From positions 1 through 33,626 of the forward strand of contig JAAUPN010000016.1 of assembly GCA_012033105.1 (NCBI GenBank): a DNA stretch of 33,626 nucleotides, in the 5' to 3' direction. This document shows, piece after piece, positions 25,858 through 33,626 of the stretch (position 1 is its first letter; every line of letters starts with the position of its first letter). The notes beneath the pieces are model-generated. The model did not search any database and was not told the origin of the DNA. It was given only the letters and a program-made list of their open reading frames with translations. Position numbers and translations under genes: made by a program. The stretch is from Coleofasciculaceae cyanobacterium RL_1_1. GTDB lineage: Bacteria; Cyanobacteriota; Cyanobacteriia; Cyanobacteriales; Geitlerinemataceae.

Positions 25858-26560
25858 TGGTACAGCACCGCATGGTGTGGAGGAGATGGCAAGGTGGTTA
25901 CGAGCGGATTGCCAACCTGAGCAAGGACGATCATACGTCCGTCATTTGAGAGGTGAAGTGCTTGCAAGATACTGGCAAAGTGCTGGCAACGTCCTGATGA
26001 GTGGGGTCACACCCTACCCGCAAATTATGCAAAATAATTGCAAATGACAGGTGAGACTATGACGCAGCAGACACGTGACATTCTGTTGAGCCATGTGACT
26101 AAATCGTGACTCCTTCGATCCTAACAACCTTTAGCATTCGCCTCATGAATCACTTTCGCCTTAATTTCCCGTCACGTTGCCCTCAAGCAGAGGTATGACA
26201 ATCATCATAATTTTTGCGAATCTTTAGCAAGAATTTTATGGGTGCTAAACACCTGAATCATAGTCTCTGACCGCTAGCTGTATCGCAGACAGCGTAGAAG
26301 ATGACAATTGTGTGCCAATCTGAAGCTAGATAGCGAATCATAAAAATAACTTTTTTACTCAAAATTACACATTCTTTTTACGTTTTTAGCGCATTGCGAC
26401 CATCGACCGATCGATCCTAGGCTGCCGATTTAGCCTTTGAACGCATGAAGCCTTGCGAATACCATCAAATCTCGATGGAACGGTTCGCAACCTCCTATGA
26501 TCGATGGGCGACCCTACGACCCTACGACCTTACTCACCACGACGCACTCCGATCGTCAGC
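25858..26560. other. 703-bp intergenic region before gpgS
   Basis: This is the longest non-coding gap in the window, AT-rich in its second half. It should carry the divergent promoters of the pseudouridine synthase and gpgS. I see an imperfect palindrome GCAAATTATGCAAAATAATT near 26020 and AT-rich tracts near 26340-26390. Short open frames at both ends show no protein-like features. No tRNA or known RNA was recognised. Confidence 0.4.
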
Positions 26561-27812
26561 ATGGACTACAAGCAAGAACAAATCGCGACCATTCATGACT
26601 TTGGCTGTAACCTCGAATTTCTCGAAGCACGGACGATCCAACTCAGTGAGGAGTCACCCACCGCAGTCCTAATCCCAGCACTATACGAAGAGCTAGAACG
26701 TCCGGCACTGGCCAAGATTTGCGAGCATCTCGGACAGTGTGAGTTTGTTCGTAGCGTTGTGGTTAGCCTCTATGCCCAGAACTTTCAGCAGTACGTCCAT
26801 GCCGTACATTTTTTCGATGTGCTGCCTCAGAAAACAACCATCATTGGGAAAACGGTAGCCGTGTTACTGGCTTGCTCGAAAAGCTGCGTGATAGTGGGCT
26901 GGATTTAACCGGTTTTAAAGGCAAAGGGAAAGCTGTGTGGCTTGGGCTCGGGGTGGCCTCACTTCAGGCGGAGGCGATCGCCCTGCATGACGCGGACATC
27001 ATCACCTACGATCGCTCCTATCCCCTCAAATTGCTCTTCCCCCATCCTCGAAAAAAGAATTCGGTCTATCGTTTACGAAAGCCTACTATGCCCGGATTGG
27101 CGAAAGTTCGCGTCGTTTAAATGGTCGCGTCGCCCGTCTCTTTGTCACGCCGCTGCTCCAAACCCTGATTGAGCTGTTTGGCTATCGGGATTACCTTCGC
27201 TATCTCAGTTCGTTTCGCTATCCCCTCTCGGGTGAATTTGCCCTGACCAGTGATCTGGCGCTCAATACACACATTCCCGGTAATTGGGGGCTTGAAATTG
27301 GGATGCTCGCCGAGGTGTATCGCAGTGTGGCGGAGAAGCGGGTCGCACAGGTGGATCTGGGTATTTTTGATCATAAACATCAACTGGTTGGCGAAACCCA
27401 CGATCAGGGTTTGCAAAAAATGTGTCGCGATATTCTTAGCTCGGTGCTGCGGACGCTGACGGAAACCGAGAAGGTGGTGGTGACGATGGATCATGTTCGC
27501 GCTCTGCGGGTCAAGTTTCGACGCAAGGCGCAGGACTACACGCGGCAATATTTTGTCGATGCGGTGTTTAATAATTTGCCCTACGATCGCCATAAAGAAG
27601 AGGCGATCGTCGATACCTTTGAGAAACTCATCCTAGAATCGGGACGAGCCTACCTCCAAGATCCCACCGGCGCTCAAATTCCCGACTGGACTCGCGCCCT
27701 AGCCGTAACACCAGACTTACGAGAACAGCTAGAAGCGGCCACGATCACCGATGCGAGCGATGCCCGTCAATACCTACGACAAGCCCAGGATTTTCCAACC
27801 TCAATTAGCTAA
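26561..27812 (+). pseudogene. gpgS: Glucosyl-3-phosphoglycerate synthase (GT81), interrupted by three single-base indels
   Basis: GpgS transfers glucose from an NDP-glucose to 3-phosphoglycerate, the first step to the compatible solute glucosylglycerate. Family blocks are clear but fall in three frames: DYKQEQIATIHDFG and AVLIPALYEELERPALAKI; then GKGKAVWLGLG and ALHDADIITYDRSYPLKLLF; then ARIGESSRRLNGRVARLFVT, FRYPLSGEFALTSDLALN, NWGLEIGMLAEVY and FDHKHQLVG. Restoring one T near 26841 (IIWENGSRVTGLLEK), and removing one C (27047-27051) and one A (27055-27060), yields a continuous 416-residue protein (PILEKEFGLSFTKAYYAR across the repair). The metal-binding HDADI motif is intact. Three independent breaks in or beside homopolymers point to sequencing error, though real decay is possible. 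No gpgP phosphatase is adjacent. ATG 26561 gives the family start. Confidence 0.85.
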
Positions 27813-27861
27813 CAAACCTCTATAGCCAGTTCCAGAATGAGCAATACCTAGACGTATCCGT

Positions 27862-27889
27862 GAGCACTGAGCGGAGTCGAAGTGCGATC
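27862..27889. repeat. Solo fragment of the MITE-family inner arm
   Basis: GAGCACTGAGCGGAGTCGAA followed by GTGCGATC matches the reverse complement of the inner right arm of the elements at 16981 and 24882. No inverted ends are present, so this is a remnant or an independent dispersed unit. It lies between gpgS and ruvA. Confidence 0.7.
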
Positions 27890-27990
27890 TTTGGGAAACA
27901 CGAGCTAGGCTAGCCTGTTTTGTTCTTGCTTGAACTGGCGATAAAACCTAGCTAAACGCTAAACGCAAAGTCTTCAGACTCTAGATCTAA

Positions 27991-28622
27991 ATGATTGGCT
28001 ACATTCGAGGCGAAGCGATCGCCACGACCAAAAACACCGCCAACCGCACACTGCTGATCATCGAAGCGGGCGGCCTCGGCTATGAATTCAAATCCTCCCC
28101 CGCGCGATCGGCCAGCTTCCCGCCCTAGGCGAAACCATCAAAATTTTCACCCACGTTCAAATGCGCGACGATGTGCCGTATCTCTTCGGTTTTGTCGCGT
28201 CTGCCGAGCGTGATCTGTTTCGTCAACTCACCGCTGTCAGTGGCATCGGCAACCAGCTCGCAATGTCGCTACTCGATACGCTTGATCTCGCCGAACTCGT
28301 CCAGGCGATCGTCACCGGCAATAGTCGCTTGCTCTCCCAAGCACCGGGCGTCGGCGAGAAAACCGCCGAACGGATTTCCCTTGAGCTACGCACCAAGCTC
28401 GCCGAATGGCGATCGCAAATACACCTCGACGACACACCAACCACGGGGGTCACGCCCGCGCTACGCGAAGACGTGGAAATGACGTTGCTCGCCTTGGGCT
28501 ATAGCGTTGATGAAACGATCCAGGCGATCGCGGCGATTGCGATCGATCCCGAAGTGTGCGAAAGCAGCGATTCAGAGGTTTGGATTAAGTTTGCGGTCGC
28601 CTGGTTAAGTCGGAATACGTGA
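27991..28622 (+). pseudogene. ruvA: Holliday junction branch-migration subunit RuvA, interrupted by one frameshift
   Basis: RuvA is the tetrameric four-way-junction binding subunit that loads RuvB. The first frame gives MIGYIRGEAIATTKNTANR and IIEAGGLGYEF, the OB-fold start. At about 28088 the frame is lost, and the adjacent frame continues ILPRAIGQLPALGETIKIFT and HVQMRDDVPYLFGF. The HhH region follows (LFRQLTAVSGIGNQLAMSLL; LSQAPGVGEKTAERISLEL) and then the RuvB-binding C-terminal domain (EDVEMTLLALGYSVDETIQA). Restoring one base (probably C in GAATTCAAATC) gives 210 residues, normal for the family. Because RuvA is a core repair protein, an assembly error is likely. The gene is convergent with the HdrB-like gene. 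Confidence 0.9.
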
Positions 28623-28670
28623 TGTTGACTGCGTCGGCCAACTATGACGATCGGAGCGATCGGCAGGGGA

Positions 28671-29563
28671 TCACAACCCGAGTTTTTGCAAGACCGACTT
28701 GGTGGAAACCACGTGATTGCTCAGACCTAGCTCGTCTGGGGAAACGCCCAGCGCCAGCGCCACGAGTTGCGGCAGATGCAGCACCGGCAACCCTAGCGTT
28801 TGACCCCAGACTTTTCCACTTCCGGCTGACGAGAATCCAGATTGAGATGGCACAGCGGGCAGGGTGTCACCAGGCAATCTGCACCGGCATCGATCGCCGC
28901 TTGTAGATGCATCCCCGCCATCGAAAACGCCTTATCCGTGGCATAGCTCGACAGCGGCCAACCGCAGCATTTTGTTCGCCCTGCGTAAATTACGGGCGTG
29001 GCTCCAACGGCCTCAAACAGGTTTTCCATCGATCGCGGATTGTAGGGATCATCGTAAGCCAGATGGGTTTCACCGCGTAGCAAATAGCAACCGTAAAAAG
29101 CGGCACACTTCAGCCCTGCCAGCTTTTTCGTCACCCGTTCCCGCACCGTCTCTAGGCCATAATCCGCGACGATCGCCCAGAGCAAATGCTTAACGTCGGT
29201 GGAACCGCGATAGGGCGAACAATGTTCTTGAGCGAGTAGGCCGTTTACACGATCGAAATAGGCAGGGTCGTTATCTTTTGCAGCTTTCAACCGTTCATCC
29301 ACATGACCGATCACACCTTGGCAGGTGCTGCAATGGGTCAACAGCGGCAGATTGAGGTCTTCGGCGAGAGCAATATTTCGCGCATTCACCGTATCTTCGA
29401 GCAGTTGTGAATCTTCTTTGAACGTGCCAGAACCGCAGCACGATGCCTGTTTAAGTTCGATTAATTCAATGTCTAGCTTGCGGGCGAGCGCCTTAGTGGA
29501 GCGATCGAGTTCGCGACATGCACCTTGGGCAACACAACCGGGAAAGTAAGCATATTTCAGCAT
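28671..29563 (-). pseudogene. HdrB-like Fe-S protein (CoB-CoM heterodisulfide reductase subunit B family), one frameshift near the end
   Basis: This family has two cysteine-rich CCG domains. Here the first is GCVAQGACRELDRST ... KQASCCGSG ... LTHCSTCQGVIGH, and the second is FYGCYLLRG ... TKCCGWPLSSY ... [12 protein letters not shown], so the residues for the non-cubane Fe-S clusters are complete. After QPEVEK (near 28810) the frame breaks. The adjacent frame gives [20 protein letters not shown] and [16 protein letters not shown], ending at 28671. Restoring one A in the GGAAAAG run gives 297 residues. In methanogens HdrB reduces heterodisulfide; in cyanobacteria, which lack those coenzymes, the partner is unclear, and a related protein acts as a succinate dehydrogenase-like membrane or thiol-linked subunit. 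Probably an intact gene with a sequencing error. Confidence 0.85.
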
Positions 29564-29754
29564 GGCGGCTCTCGTTCAAATCCTAGGTCTAACGCGGTCT
29601 AACGTTCAGTATCCAGGTTATCGCAGACGCCGATCAACGGGTGAATTGTGAATTTTCCTGAGCTGAAATTATGACAAGGCTCGAAGCAATCTAAACAGCA
29701 GAATAGCAAGCCAGATACTCAATCGGATGACTGACAACGAGGAGTTGGACAAGC

Positions 29755-30486
29755 CTAAACCACATCGTCCGGTCGGTTGATGCGCTCCCACTGGTTGATC
29801 GCACTGAGAAGACCCGCCGCTCCGAGACCGGTCACACGTTTTTCCAAGTCTTTATAATCAGTGAACCCGCCCGTATCCCGCCGTGCGGCCACCAGACTTT
29901 GAATGACCGCAGACTTGAAGTCATAACAACGCAGTTTTTTCTCCAGTGGTTTACCGTTGAGTGCGTTAATTTCTGCCAGAAGTGACGTGTGTTGGTTCGC
30001 CAACGCTTCACGGTTGGCGCGTTGCAGGTCGGCGACGTAGGCGTTGAGGTCGGTGCGCTGATCGCGGAGCTGGGCGGCAATGGCTTCCAGACGACGATCG
30101 AGATTATCCAGTTGTGACGATTCAGGCGGTAGCGCTTGGGACGGTGAGTTCCCGGACTGTACCGGTGCGCCATAACTGAGCGATCGAGCCAGAGTATCGA
30201 GCTGCACTAACGCACGATCTTTCTCGCGGGGTGCAATCACGATCGCGTTGACCATTTCACCCACCTGTCGATCTTTTTCGTAAGCACGAACCGCAGCATA
30301 GAATTCAAAGTGGCCGTCAATTACGGTGTATTGTTCCAGTCCCGTTTCTTCTAAAATCAACGGCTTGAGCAAACCATCCGCCACTAAAATCTGGTCAGCG
30401 ACGGTATCGAGATCTGCTTCTGGAAAGTGCGATCGGGGAATATTTGACGTAATTAAGACCACATCAACAGTATAAAATCTCGGCAT
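29755..30486 (-). CDS. ParB-like protein lacking a recognisable helix-turn-helix, partner of the nuclease-ParA fusion
   Basis: This 243-residue protein starts with a ParB/sulfiredoxin-like domain (about 8-85: SNIPRSHFPEADLDTVADQI, GLLKPLILEETGLEQYTVID). Where ParB proteins have the arginine-rich CTP-binding motif (GERRxRA), this one has GHFEFYAAVRA, keeping the Gly and the terminal Ala-Val-Arg-Ala but losing the first arginines. Residues about 124-177 are a likely coiled coil (LDNLDRRLEAIAAQLRDQRT ...). The C-terminal part (DFKSAVIQSLVAARRDTGGF; KRVTGLGAAGLLSAINQWER) is helical with a helix-hairpin-like VTGLGAAGL. The central HTH of classical ParB is not evident. It lies 48 nt after the ParA fusion on the same strand, across a cluster of 10-bp repeats. 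Partition, regulation or defence roles are all open. Confidence 0.7.
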   Translation of the reverse strand: MPRFYTVDVVLITSNIPRSHFPEADLDTVADQILVADGLLKPLILEETGLEQYTVIDGHFEFYAAVRAYEKDRQVGEMVNAIVIAPREKDRALVQLDTLARSLSYGAPVQSGNSPSQALPPESSQLDNLDRRLEAIAAQLRDQRTDLNAYVADLQRANREALANQHTSLLAEINALNGKPLEKKLRCYDFKSAVIQSLVAARRDTGGFTDYKDLEKRVTGLGAAGLLSAINQWERINRPDDVV

Positions 30487-30488
30487 TT

Positions 30489-30539
30489 TTGACCTATTAT
30501 TAACCTATGTTTGATTGTTTAATCTATGGTTGACCTATT
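30489..30539. repeat. Four 10-bp direct repeats at the parA-parB junction (operator or parS-like)
   Basis: On the plus strand, TTGACCTATT (30489), TTAACCTATG (30500), TTAATCTATG (30519) and TTGACCTATT (30530) share the consensus TT(G/A)A(C/T)CTAT(T/G). They form two pairs, each spaced 11 bp apart, i.e. one helical turn. The last unit overlaps the ParA stop codon and the first begins 3 nt upstream of the ParB-like start codon. A site for cooperative binding by ParB, ParA or a repressor is inferred. Confidence 0.65.
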
Positions 30540-31920
30540 GAGTTTTCTTAACAACTTCATGAATGAGCGCTTCAAATTCTGATGCCGAACTATTCGCTGA
30601 TACATCCGATTTCGCAAATTCAAAAATAGACTGCGGTGCGGGAATATCACAATCACCGTCCTCTTCCGTGTTGTTCAAACTTTTAGACAGTGCAATCCGT
30701 TCATAGATAATTGAATCCAGTAGGGGCAAATGATGAATATTTGCGATCGCGGCCTTTTGTTTGGGGAAGGTACTTTTTAGAAAACGGGCATTGGTCGCAA
30801 TCTTCGAGGGTAAAACTCCCAATAATTTACAGGGTGCTAAATTCTTATCTTCTCGGTACTCATTGGCCTCTTGCAAAAAGCTGCTGACATTCGACAAGCC
30901 TTGATTAGCAAAGGGTTTGAGGTCGGAGGGAATAATCAAATACTGTGACGAAATCACGCCGACCTGAGCATAAAAATTGCGAGATGGCGGTGTATCGATG
31001 ATGACATAGTCATAGCGATCGGTCACACGACGTAGTTTGCCGAGCAGACGCGATCGGCTCGCAGCAATACTATCGAGTTTATACTGTTTTTCGATGAGGT
31101 TGATATGTGAAGGAATCACATCAATTTCAGGACTGTTAAACCCTTGGGATTGACGCACAACCTGCTCGATCGGGTATTCATCACGGGACGCAAGCATATG
31201 AGAGACATTGCAATCTTTTAGATCATCATCCTCTTCAAATTGAAACTTGACCAGTCCAGCGGCAAAGGTTGAATTCGCCTGCGAATCTAAATCAATTAGC
31301 AATACCCGGTGACCCAGGTTGCGTAGACCAGCGGCAAGGTTGATCGTGACAGTCGTTTTACCGACGCCACCCTTGTTGTGGTAAATCGCGATGATTTTCA
31401 TAGTTTTATCCCTAAGTTGGTTTGACGGTTGGGGATTGATTGCGATCGCGGGGGCAACCGCTGTCGGCTCCTCGGAAAGATGTGGTCGATTGCGTAACGC
31501 CTCGCGCCCAATCGTCGATCGTATCGTAGCGAGCTTGCCTGCAATTTCCCGACCGGTACAGCGAAATATCAGAATGAGATCGCGATCTTGCAAACAATAA
31601 ATCCTAAAATCGCGCCCATTTGTCAGCACGCCATAACGCGCATGGAGCAATGAAAGATACTGCTGCAAGCGCCGCTCAAATCCATCTAAGGATTTGCGTG
31701 GACTCTTGGCTTCAATGGTTAAACTTAACGGCGATTCACCATCAATCACGAACGGCTGATGCTGGATAGCAAATGCCAAAAAATCAAGGCGGATATTGCC
31801 CAGTGCTACTTCCTGATGCCAGTCATTCGGGCCATAGCCCAGTGCGGGTAATAGAAACTGAGCGATCAGTTTGCTTTCGACCTCGCTCTCATTTCGTAGT
31901 TGCTCCGGATCGAAATCCAT
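30535..31920 (-). CDS. HsdR-N/PD-(D/E)XK-type domain fused to a ParA ATPase
   Basis: Residues 1-150 of this 461-residue protein match the N-terminal nuclease fold of type I restriction R proteins (HSDR_N). Acidic Glu37 is in WHQEV, Asp46 in NIRLDFLAF, and the Glu-X-Lys pair Glu70/Lys72 in LTIEAKSP. RRLQQYLSLLHARYGVLTNG and RDFRIYCLQDRDLILIF follow in typical order, so the catalytic residues look intact. After a linker (150-173) a complete ParA domain begins: deviant Walker A KGGVGKT at 183-189, LIDLDSQANSTFA (A'), and YDYVIIDTPPSRN (Walker B). A methionine at residue 174 (position 31401) starts the ParA part exactly and has AGGG 9 nt upstream, so a separate 288-residue ParA may also be made. 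The ParB-like gene follows. Plasmid-type segregation, chromosome positioning or DNA-end surveillance are all possible. Confidence 0.82.
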   Translation of the reverse strand: MDFDPEQLRNESEVESKLIAQFLLPALGYGPNDWHQEVALGNIRLDFLAFAIQHQPFVIDGESPLSLTIEAKSPRKSLDGFERRLQQYLSLLHARYGVLTNGRDFRIYCLQDRDLILIFRCTGREIAGKLATIRSTIGREALRNRPHLSEEPTAVAPAIAINPQPSNQLRDKTMKIIAIYHNKGGVGKTTVTINLAAGLRNLGHRVLLIDLDSQANSTFAAGLVKFQFEEDDDLKDCNVSHMLASRDEYPIEQVVRQSQGFNSPEIDVIPSHINLIEKQYKLDSIAASRSRLLGKLRRVTDRYDYVIIDTPPSRNFYAQVGVISSQYLIIPSDLKPFANQGLSNVSSFLQEANEYREDKNLAPCKLLGVLPSKIATNARFLKSTFPKQKAAIANIHHLPLLDSIIYERIALSKSLNNTEEDGDCDIPAPQSIFEFAKSDVSANSSASEFEALIHEVVKKTQ

Positions 31921-32276
31921 AGGGGTTTGGTGCAGATTACTGCTGATAACAACGGATCAAATCGGGTCGAGAGAATTTTACACAATAATCCGCCGACAGA
32001 AGTGACCACATTATTCCCAAAAAATTAACACATACTAACGACTTGAATTGGCGGATACGCGAAGGGTTAGCCGTCGGATTTCTTGTCGAATTTTAATCGC
32101 CCAAAGGACGCTACTTTGTTACAAGAGCAGATTGCGGCCTCCGTCTTTGCTTGTACCTCGAAACTTTCCCTTCAATTAATGATACTGCGATGAAACCGGC
32201 GGCGAAATTTGTAGGGATTCGTTACACTCACGATCGATTCTGAGCATCTCGATCGCATCCTCTCTTTTCTATCTCT
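31921..32276. other. 356-bp intergenic region between the ParA fusion and the DUF362 gene
   Basis: Divergent promoters are expected. On the minus strand, TGTGTAAAAT near 31981 is a candidate extended -10 for the ParA fusion. It contains one or two HIP1 cores only and is more AT-rich than its surroundings. I see no copy of the 10-bp repeat here and no coding frame. Confidence 0.4.
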
Positions 32277-33242
32277 ATGAGTACCGTTAGCCTCGTTCGT
32301 GCTACGTCCTACGACATCGACACCCTACGCCAGTCGATCGAAACCGTCCTCGAACCCCTCGGCGGGATGACTGCGATTGTCAAACCCGGCGATCGTGTCC
32401 TGCTCAAGCCGAATCTACTCACCGGATCGCGCCCGACCAAAGAATGCGTCACCCGCAAAGAAATCGTCTACTGCGTCGCCAAACTTGTGCAAGAGGCGGG
32501 TGGTAAGCCCTTTTTGGGTGATAGTCCTGCGTTTGGTAGCGCCCACGGTGTCGCCAAAGCGAATGGCTATCTGCCCCTCGCGGAAGAATTAGGCTTGCCG
32601 ATCATTGAGTTTAGCGGCAAGCGATTCGAGTCAGCGGGCGATGATTTTGATAACTTTCGTCTGTCCAAAGAAGCGATGGACGCGGACGTGGTGATTAATC
32701 TGCCGAAGGTGAAATCGCACCTTCAGCTCACGATGACCCTGGGGATCAAAAACCTATTTGGCTGTGTTCCCGGCAAAATGAAAGCCTGGTGGCATCTCGA
32801 AGCAGGCAAGGATGCCAAACGTTTTGGCACGATGCTCGTCGAAACGGCGCTGACGATCGCTCCAGAATTGACGATCATCGATGGCATCATCGGCCACAGC
32901 GGCAACGGCCCGAGCGGTGGTGAACCCCAAGCCTTGGGCGTGCTGGGTGCTTCGACCGATGTGATTGCGCTCGATGCGGCACTGCTAGCAATCGTCAATG
33001 TTGATCCCGACCTCGTGCCAACTGCCATCGCCGCCAAAGCACTGGGCGTCTGGCCTGAACTTGACGCGATCACCTTCCCACTCGAAACGCCGGGAACCCT
33101 AGCCGTTAGTGATTGGGTTCTACCATCGGTACAGATGCCGATCGACTTTGGGGCGCCACGCATCCTGCGATCGACCTTTAAACATTTCTACATTCGCTAC
33201 ATCAAAGAGCCGATGGAAGCCTACACCAGCAAGTCCCGTTAA
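32277..33242 (+). CDS. DUF362 domain protein
   Basis: A 321-residue protein consisting of one DUF362 domain. Typical blocks are VKPGDRVLLKPNLLTGSRPT near residue 36, GGKPFLGDSPAFGSAHGVAK, DADVVINLPKVKSHLQLTMT, LGIKNLFGCVPGKMK and LGVLGASTDVIALDAALLAI. DUF362 proteins occur widely in bacteria and archaea, sometimes fused to ferredoxin domains; no ferredoxin cysteines are visible here. Function is not established. No signal peptide or membrane segment is seen. The start is ATG at 32277 and the 3' end is marked by a hairpin terminator. It is divergent from the ParA fusion and appears to be ordinary chromosomal background beside that cassette. Confidence 0.88.
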   Translation: MSTVSLVRATSYDIDTLRQSIETVLEPLGGMTAIVKPGDRVLLKPNLLTGSRPTKECVTRKEIVYCVAKLVQEAGGKPFLGDSPAFGSAHGVAKANGYLPLAEELGLPIIEFSGKRFESAGDDFDNFRLSKEAMDADVVINLPKVKSHLQLTMTLGIKNLFGCVPGKMKAWWHLEAGKDAKRFGTMLVETALTIAPELTIIDGIIGHSGNGPSGGEPQALGVLGASTDVIALDAALLAIVNVDPDLVPTAIAAKALGVWPELDAITFPLETPGTLAVSDWVLPSVQMPIDFGAPRILRSTFKHFYIRYIKEPMEAYTSKSR

Positions 33243-33272
33243 GATTCGCGCATCCCCCCAAAACTGCACATC

Positions 33273-33322
33273 AAACCCCTCTGTCATCACCAGTCTACGG
33301 TGTGGTTATGGCAGAGGGGTTT
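33273..33322 (+). terminator. Hairpin after the DUF362 gene
   Basis: AAACCCCTCTG (33273-33283) pairs perfectly over 11 bp with CAGAGGGGTTT (33312-33322), with further partial pairing inside the loop (CACC with GGTG). It sits 31 nt after the stop codon. It could serve the convergent gene at the right edge as well. Confidence 0.7.
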
Positions 33323-33369
33323 AGGGATCGGGAGCCGTGATAGCAAGGAATCTTTAACCCGGACTCACG

Positions 33370-33626
33370 TTAGCTGGTAATCGGGCTATCGTTCCAAGTT
33401 TTGCGCTCGTCACGATCGCCACGCGGACTGCGTTCTTCGCGCTCAAACTTTTCCGATTCGAGACGTGGGCGATCGCGATGATCCCGCTCTAGATCGTCAT
33501 CTCCGCTCTTCACAACAAAAGCTTCCGGCTCCGATGCTTCGCTCGCAATGCCCGCTCGATCACCCGATCGAGATCCCCCAAACAGTCTTCCCACAACGCT
33601 CCTGAAGTTTGCAGCGCCAAAATTTC
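33370..33626 (-). CDS. Partial gene at the right edge: C-terminus rich in charged residues
   Basis: An open frame on the minus strand runs from the window edge to 33370. It reads NFGAANFRSVVGRLFGGSRS, then an acidic stretch (EASEPEAFVVKSGDDDLERD), then alternating Arg/Asp/Glu sequence ending NDSPITS. The Arg/Asp/Glu part partly reflects HIP1-derived CGATCG codons. The start lies outside the window, so neither length nor family can be judged. A second frame in the same segment stops sooner. Low-complexity charged tails are common at the ends of cyanobacterial proteins, so this is probably real but unidentifiable. Confidence 0.35.
   Translation of the reverse strand, partial: NFGAANFRSVVGRLFGGSRSGDRAGIASEASEPEAFVVKSGDDDLERDHRDRPRLESEKFEREERSPRGDRDERKTWNDSPITS

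Noticed and set aside
25764-25967. Minus-strand ORF extending upstream of the pseudouridine synthase start
   Set aside because: Different frame from the enzyme, no motif, and it overlaps the enzyme's conserved N-terminus.
30535-31920. McdA-type carboxysome positioning ATPase
   Set aside because: The signature lysine Walker A (KGGVGKT) is canonical, the partner is a ParB-domain protein rather than McdB, and no carboxysome genes are nearby.

Overview
The window is chromosomal DNA of a cyanobacterium. The evidence is the density of the HIP1 octamer (GCGATCGC), a ferredoxin-NADP reductase carrying a phycobilisome-linker domain (petH), pcyA for phycocyanobilin synthesis, and a kaiA-kaiB-kaiC circadian cluster. 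I do not assign a genus.

Layout. 0-0.5 kb: a broken 3' piece of a type I restriction subunit (hsdR) abutting a truncated unknown ORF. 0.5-3 kb: pyrR, lspA and a convergent RpaB/Ycf27-like response regulator with an HLR1-like site upstream. 3-5 kb: petH and, just upstream on the same strand, a stand-alone copy of its CpcD-like domain that shares the petH leader. 5-9.4 kb: a Z-ISO/NnrU-like membrane protein, an atypical thioredoxin, tsaC, an OB-fold membrane protein, a VOC protein overlapping a 38-aa membrane peptide, and pcyA. 9.5-17 kb: a DUF3352 protein, a lipoprotein, lepB, apt, and the DUF3038/DUF4335 pair. 17-25 kb: a divergent CBS/histidine-kinase-like gene facing kaiA, then kaiB, kaiC, a 66-aa ORF 9 nt behind kaiC, and a convergent PP2C phosphatase. 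25-29.6 kb: an RluE-like pseudouridine synthase, a glucosyl-3-phosphoglycerate synthase (gpgS), ruvA and an HdrB-like Fe-S protein. 29.7-32 kb: an unusual cassette in which a PD-(D/E)XK domain of HsdR-N type is fused to a ParA ATPase, followed by a ParB-like protein with no visible helix-turn-helix. Four copies of a 10-bp repeat lie at the parA/parB junction. 32-33.6 kb: a DUF362 protein and a partial acidic/basic gene.

The best candidate for an undescribed system is the nuclease-ParA/ParB cassette with its junction repeats. Second are the clock neighbours: the divergent kinase-like gene with decayed ATP-binding motifs and the small ORF behind kaiC. Also notable are two copies of a non-autonomous element with 13-17 bp TA-flanked inverted ends. 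One supplies the stop codon of the DUF4335 gene; the other carries 17-bp and 24-bp arrays in its opposite arms.

A caution covers the whole window. Nine genes, including kaiA, apt and ruvA, are each interrupted by one to three single-base indels (about 12 in total), many in or beside homopolymers. Each is fully restored by a one-base correction per site. Sequencing or assembly error is the simplest explanation, so these genes should not be read as true pseudogenes without read-level checking.
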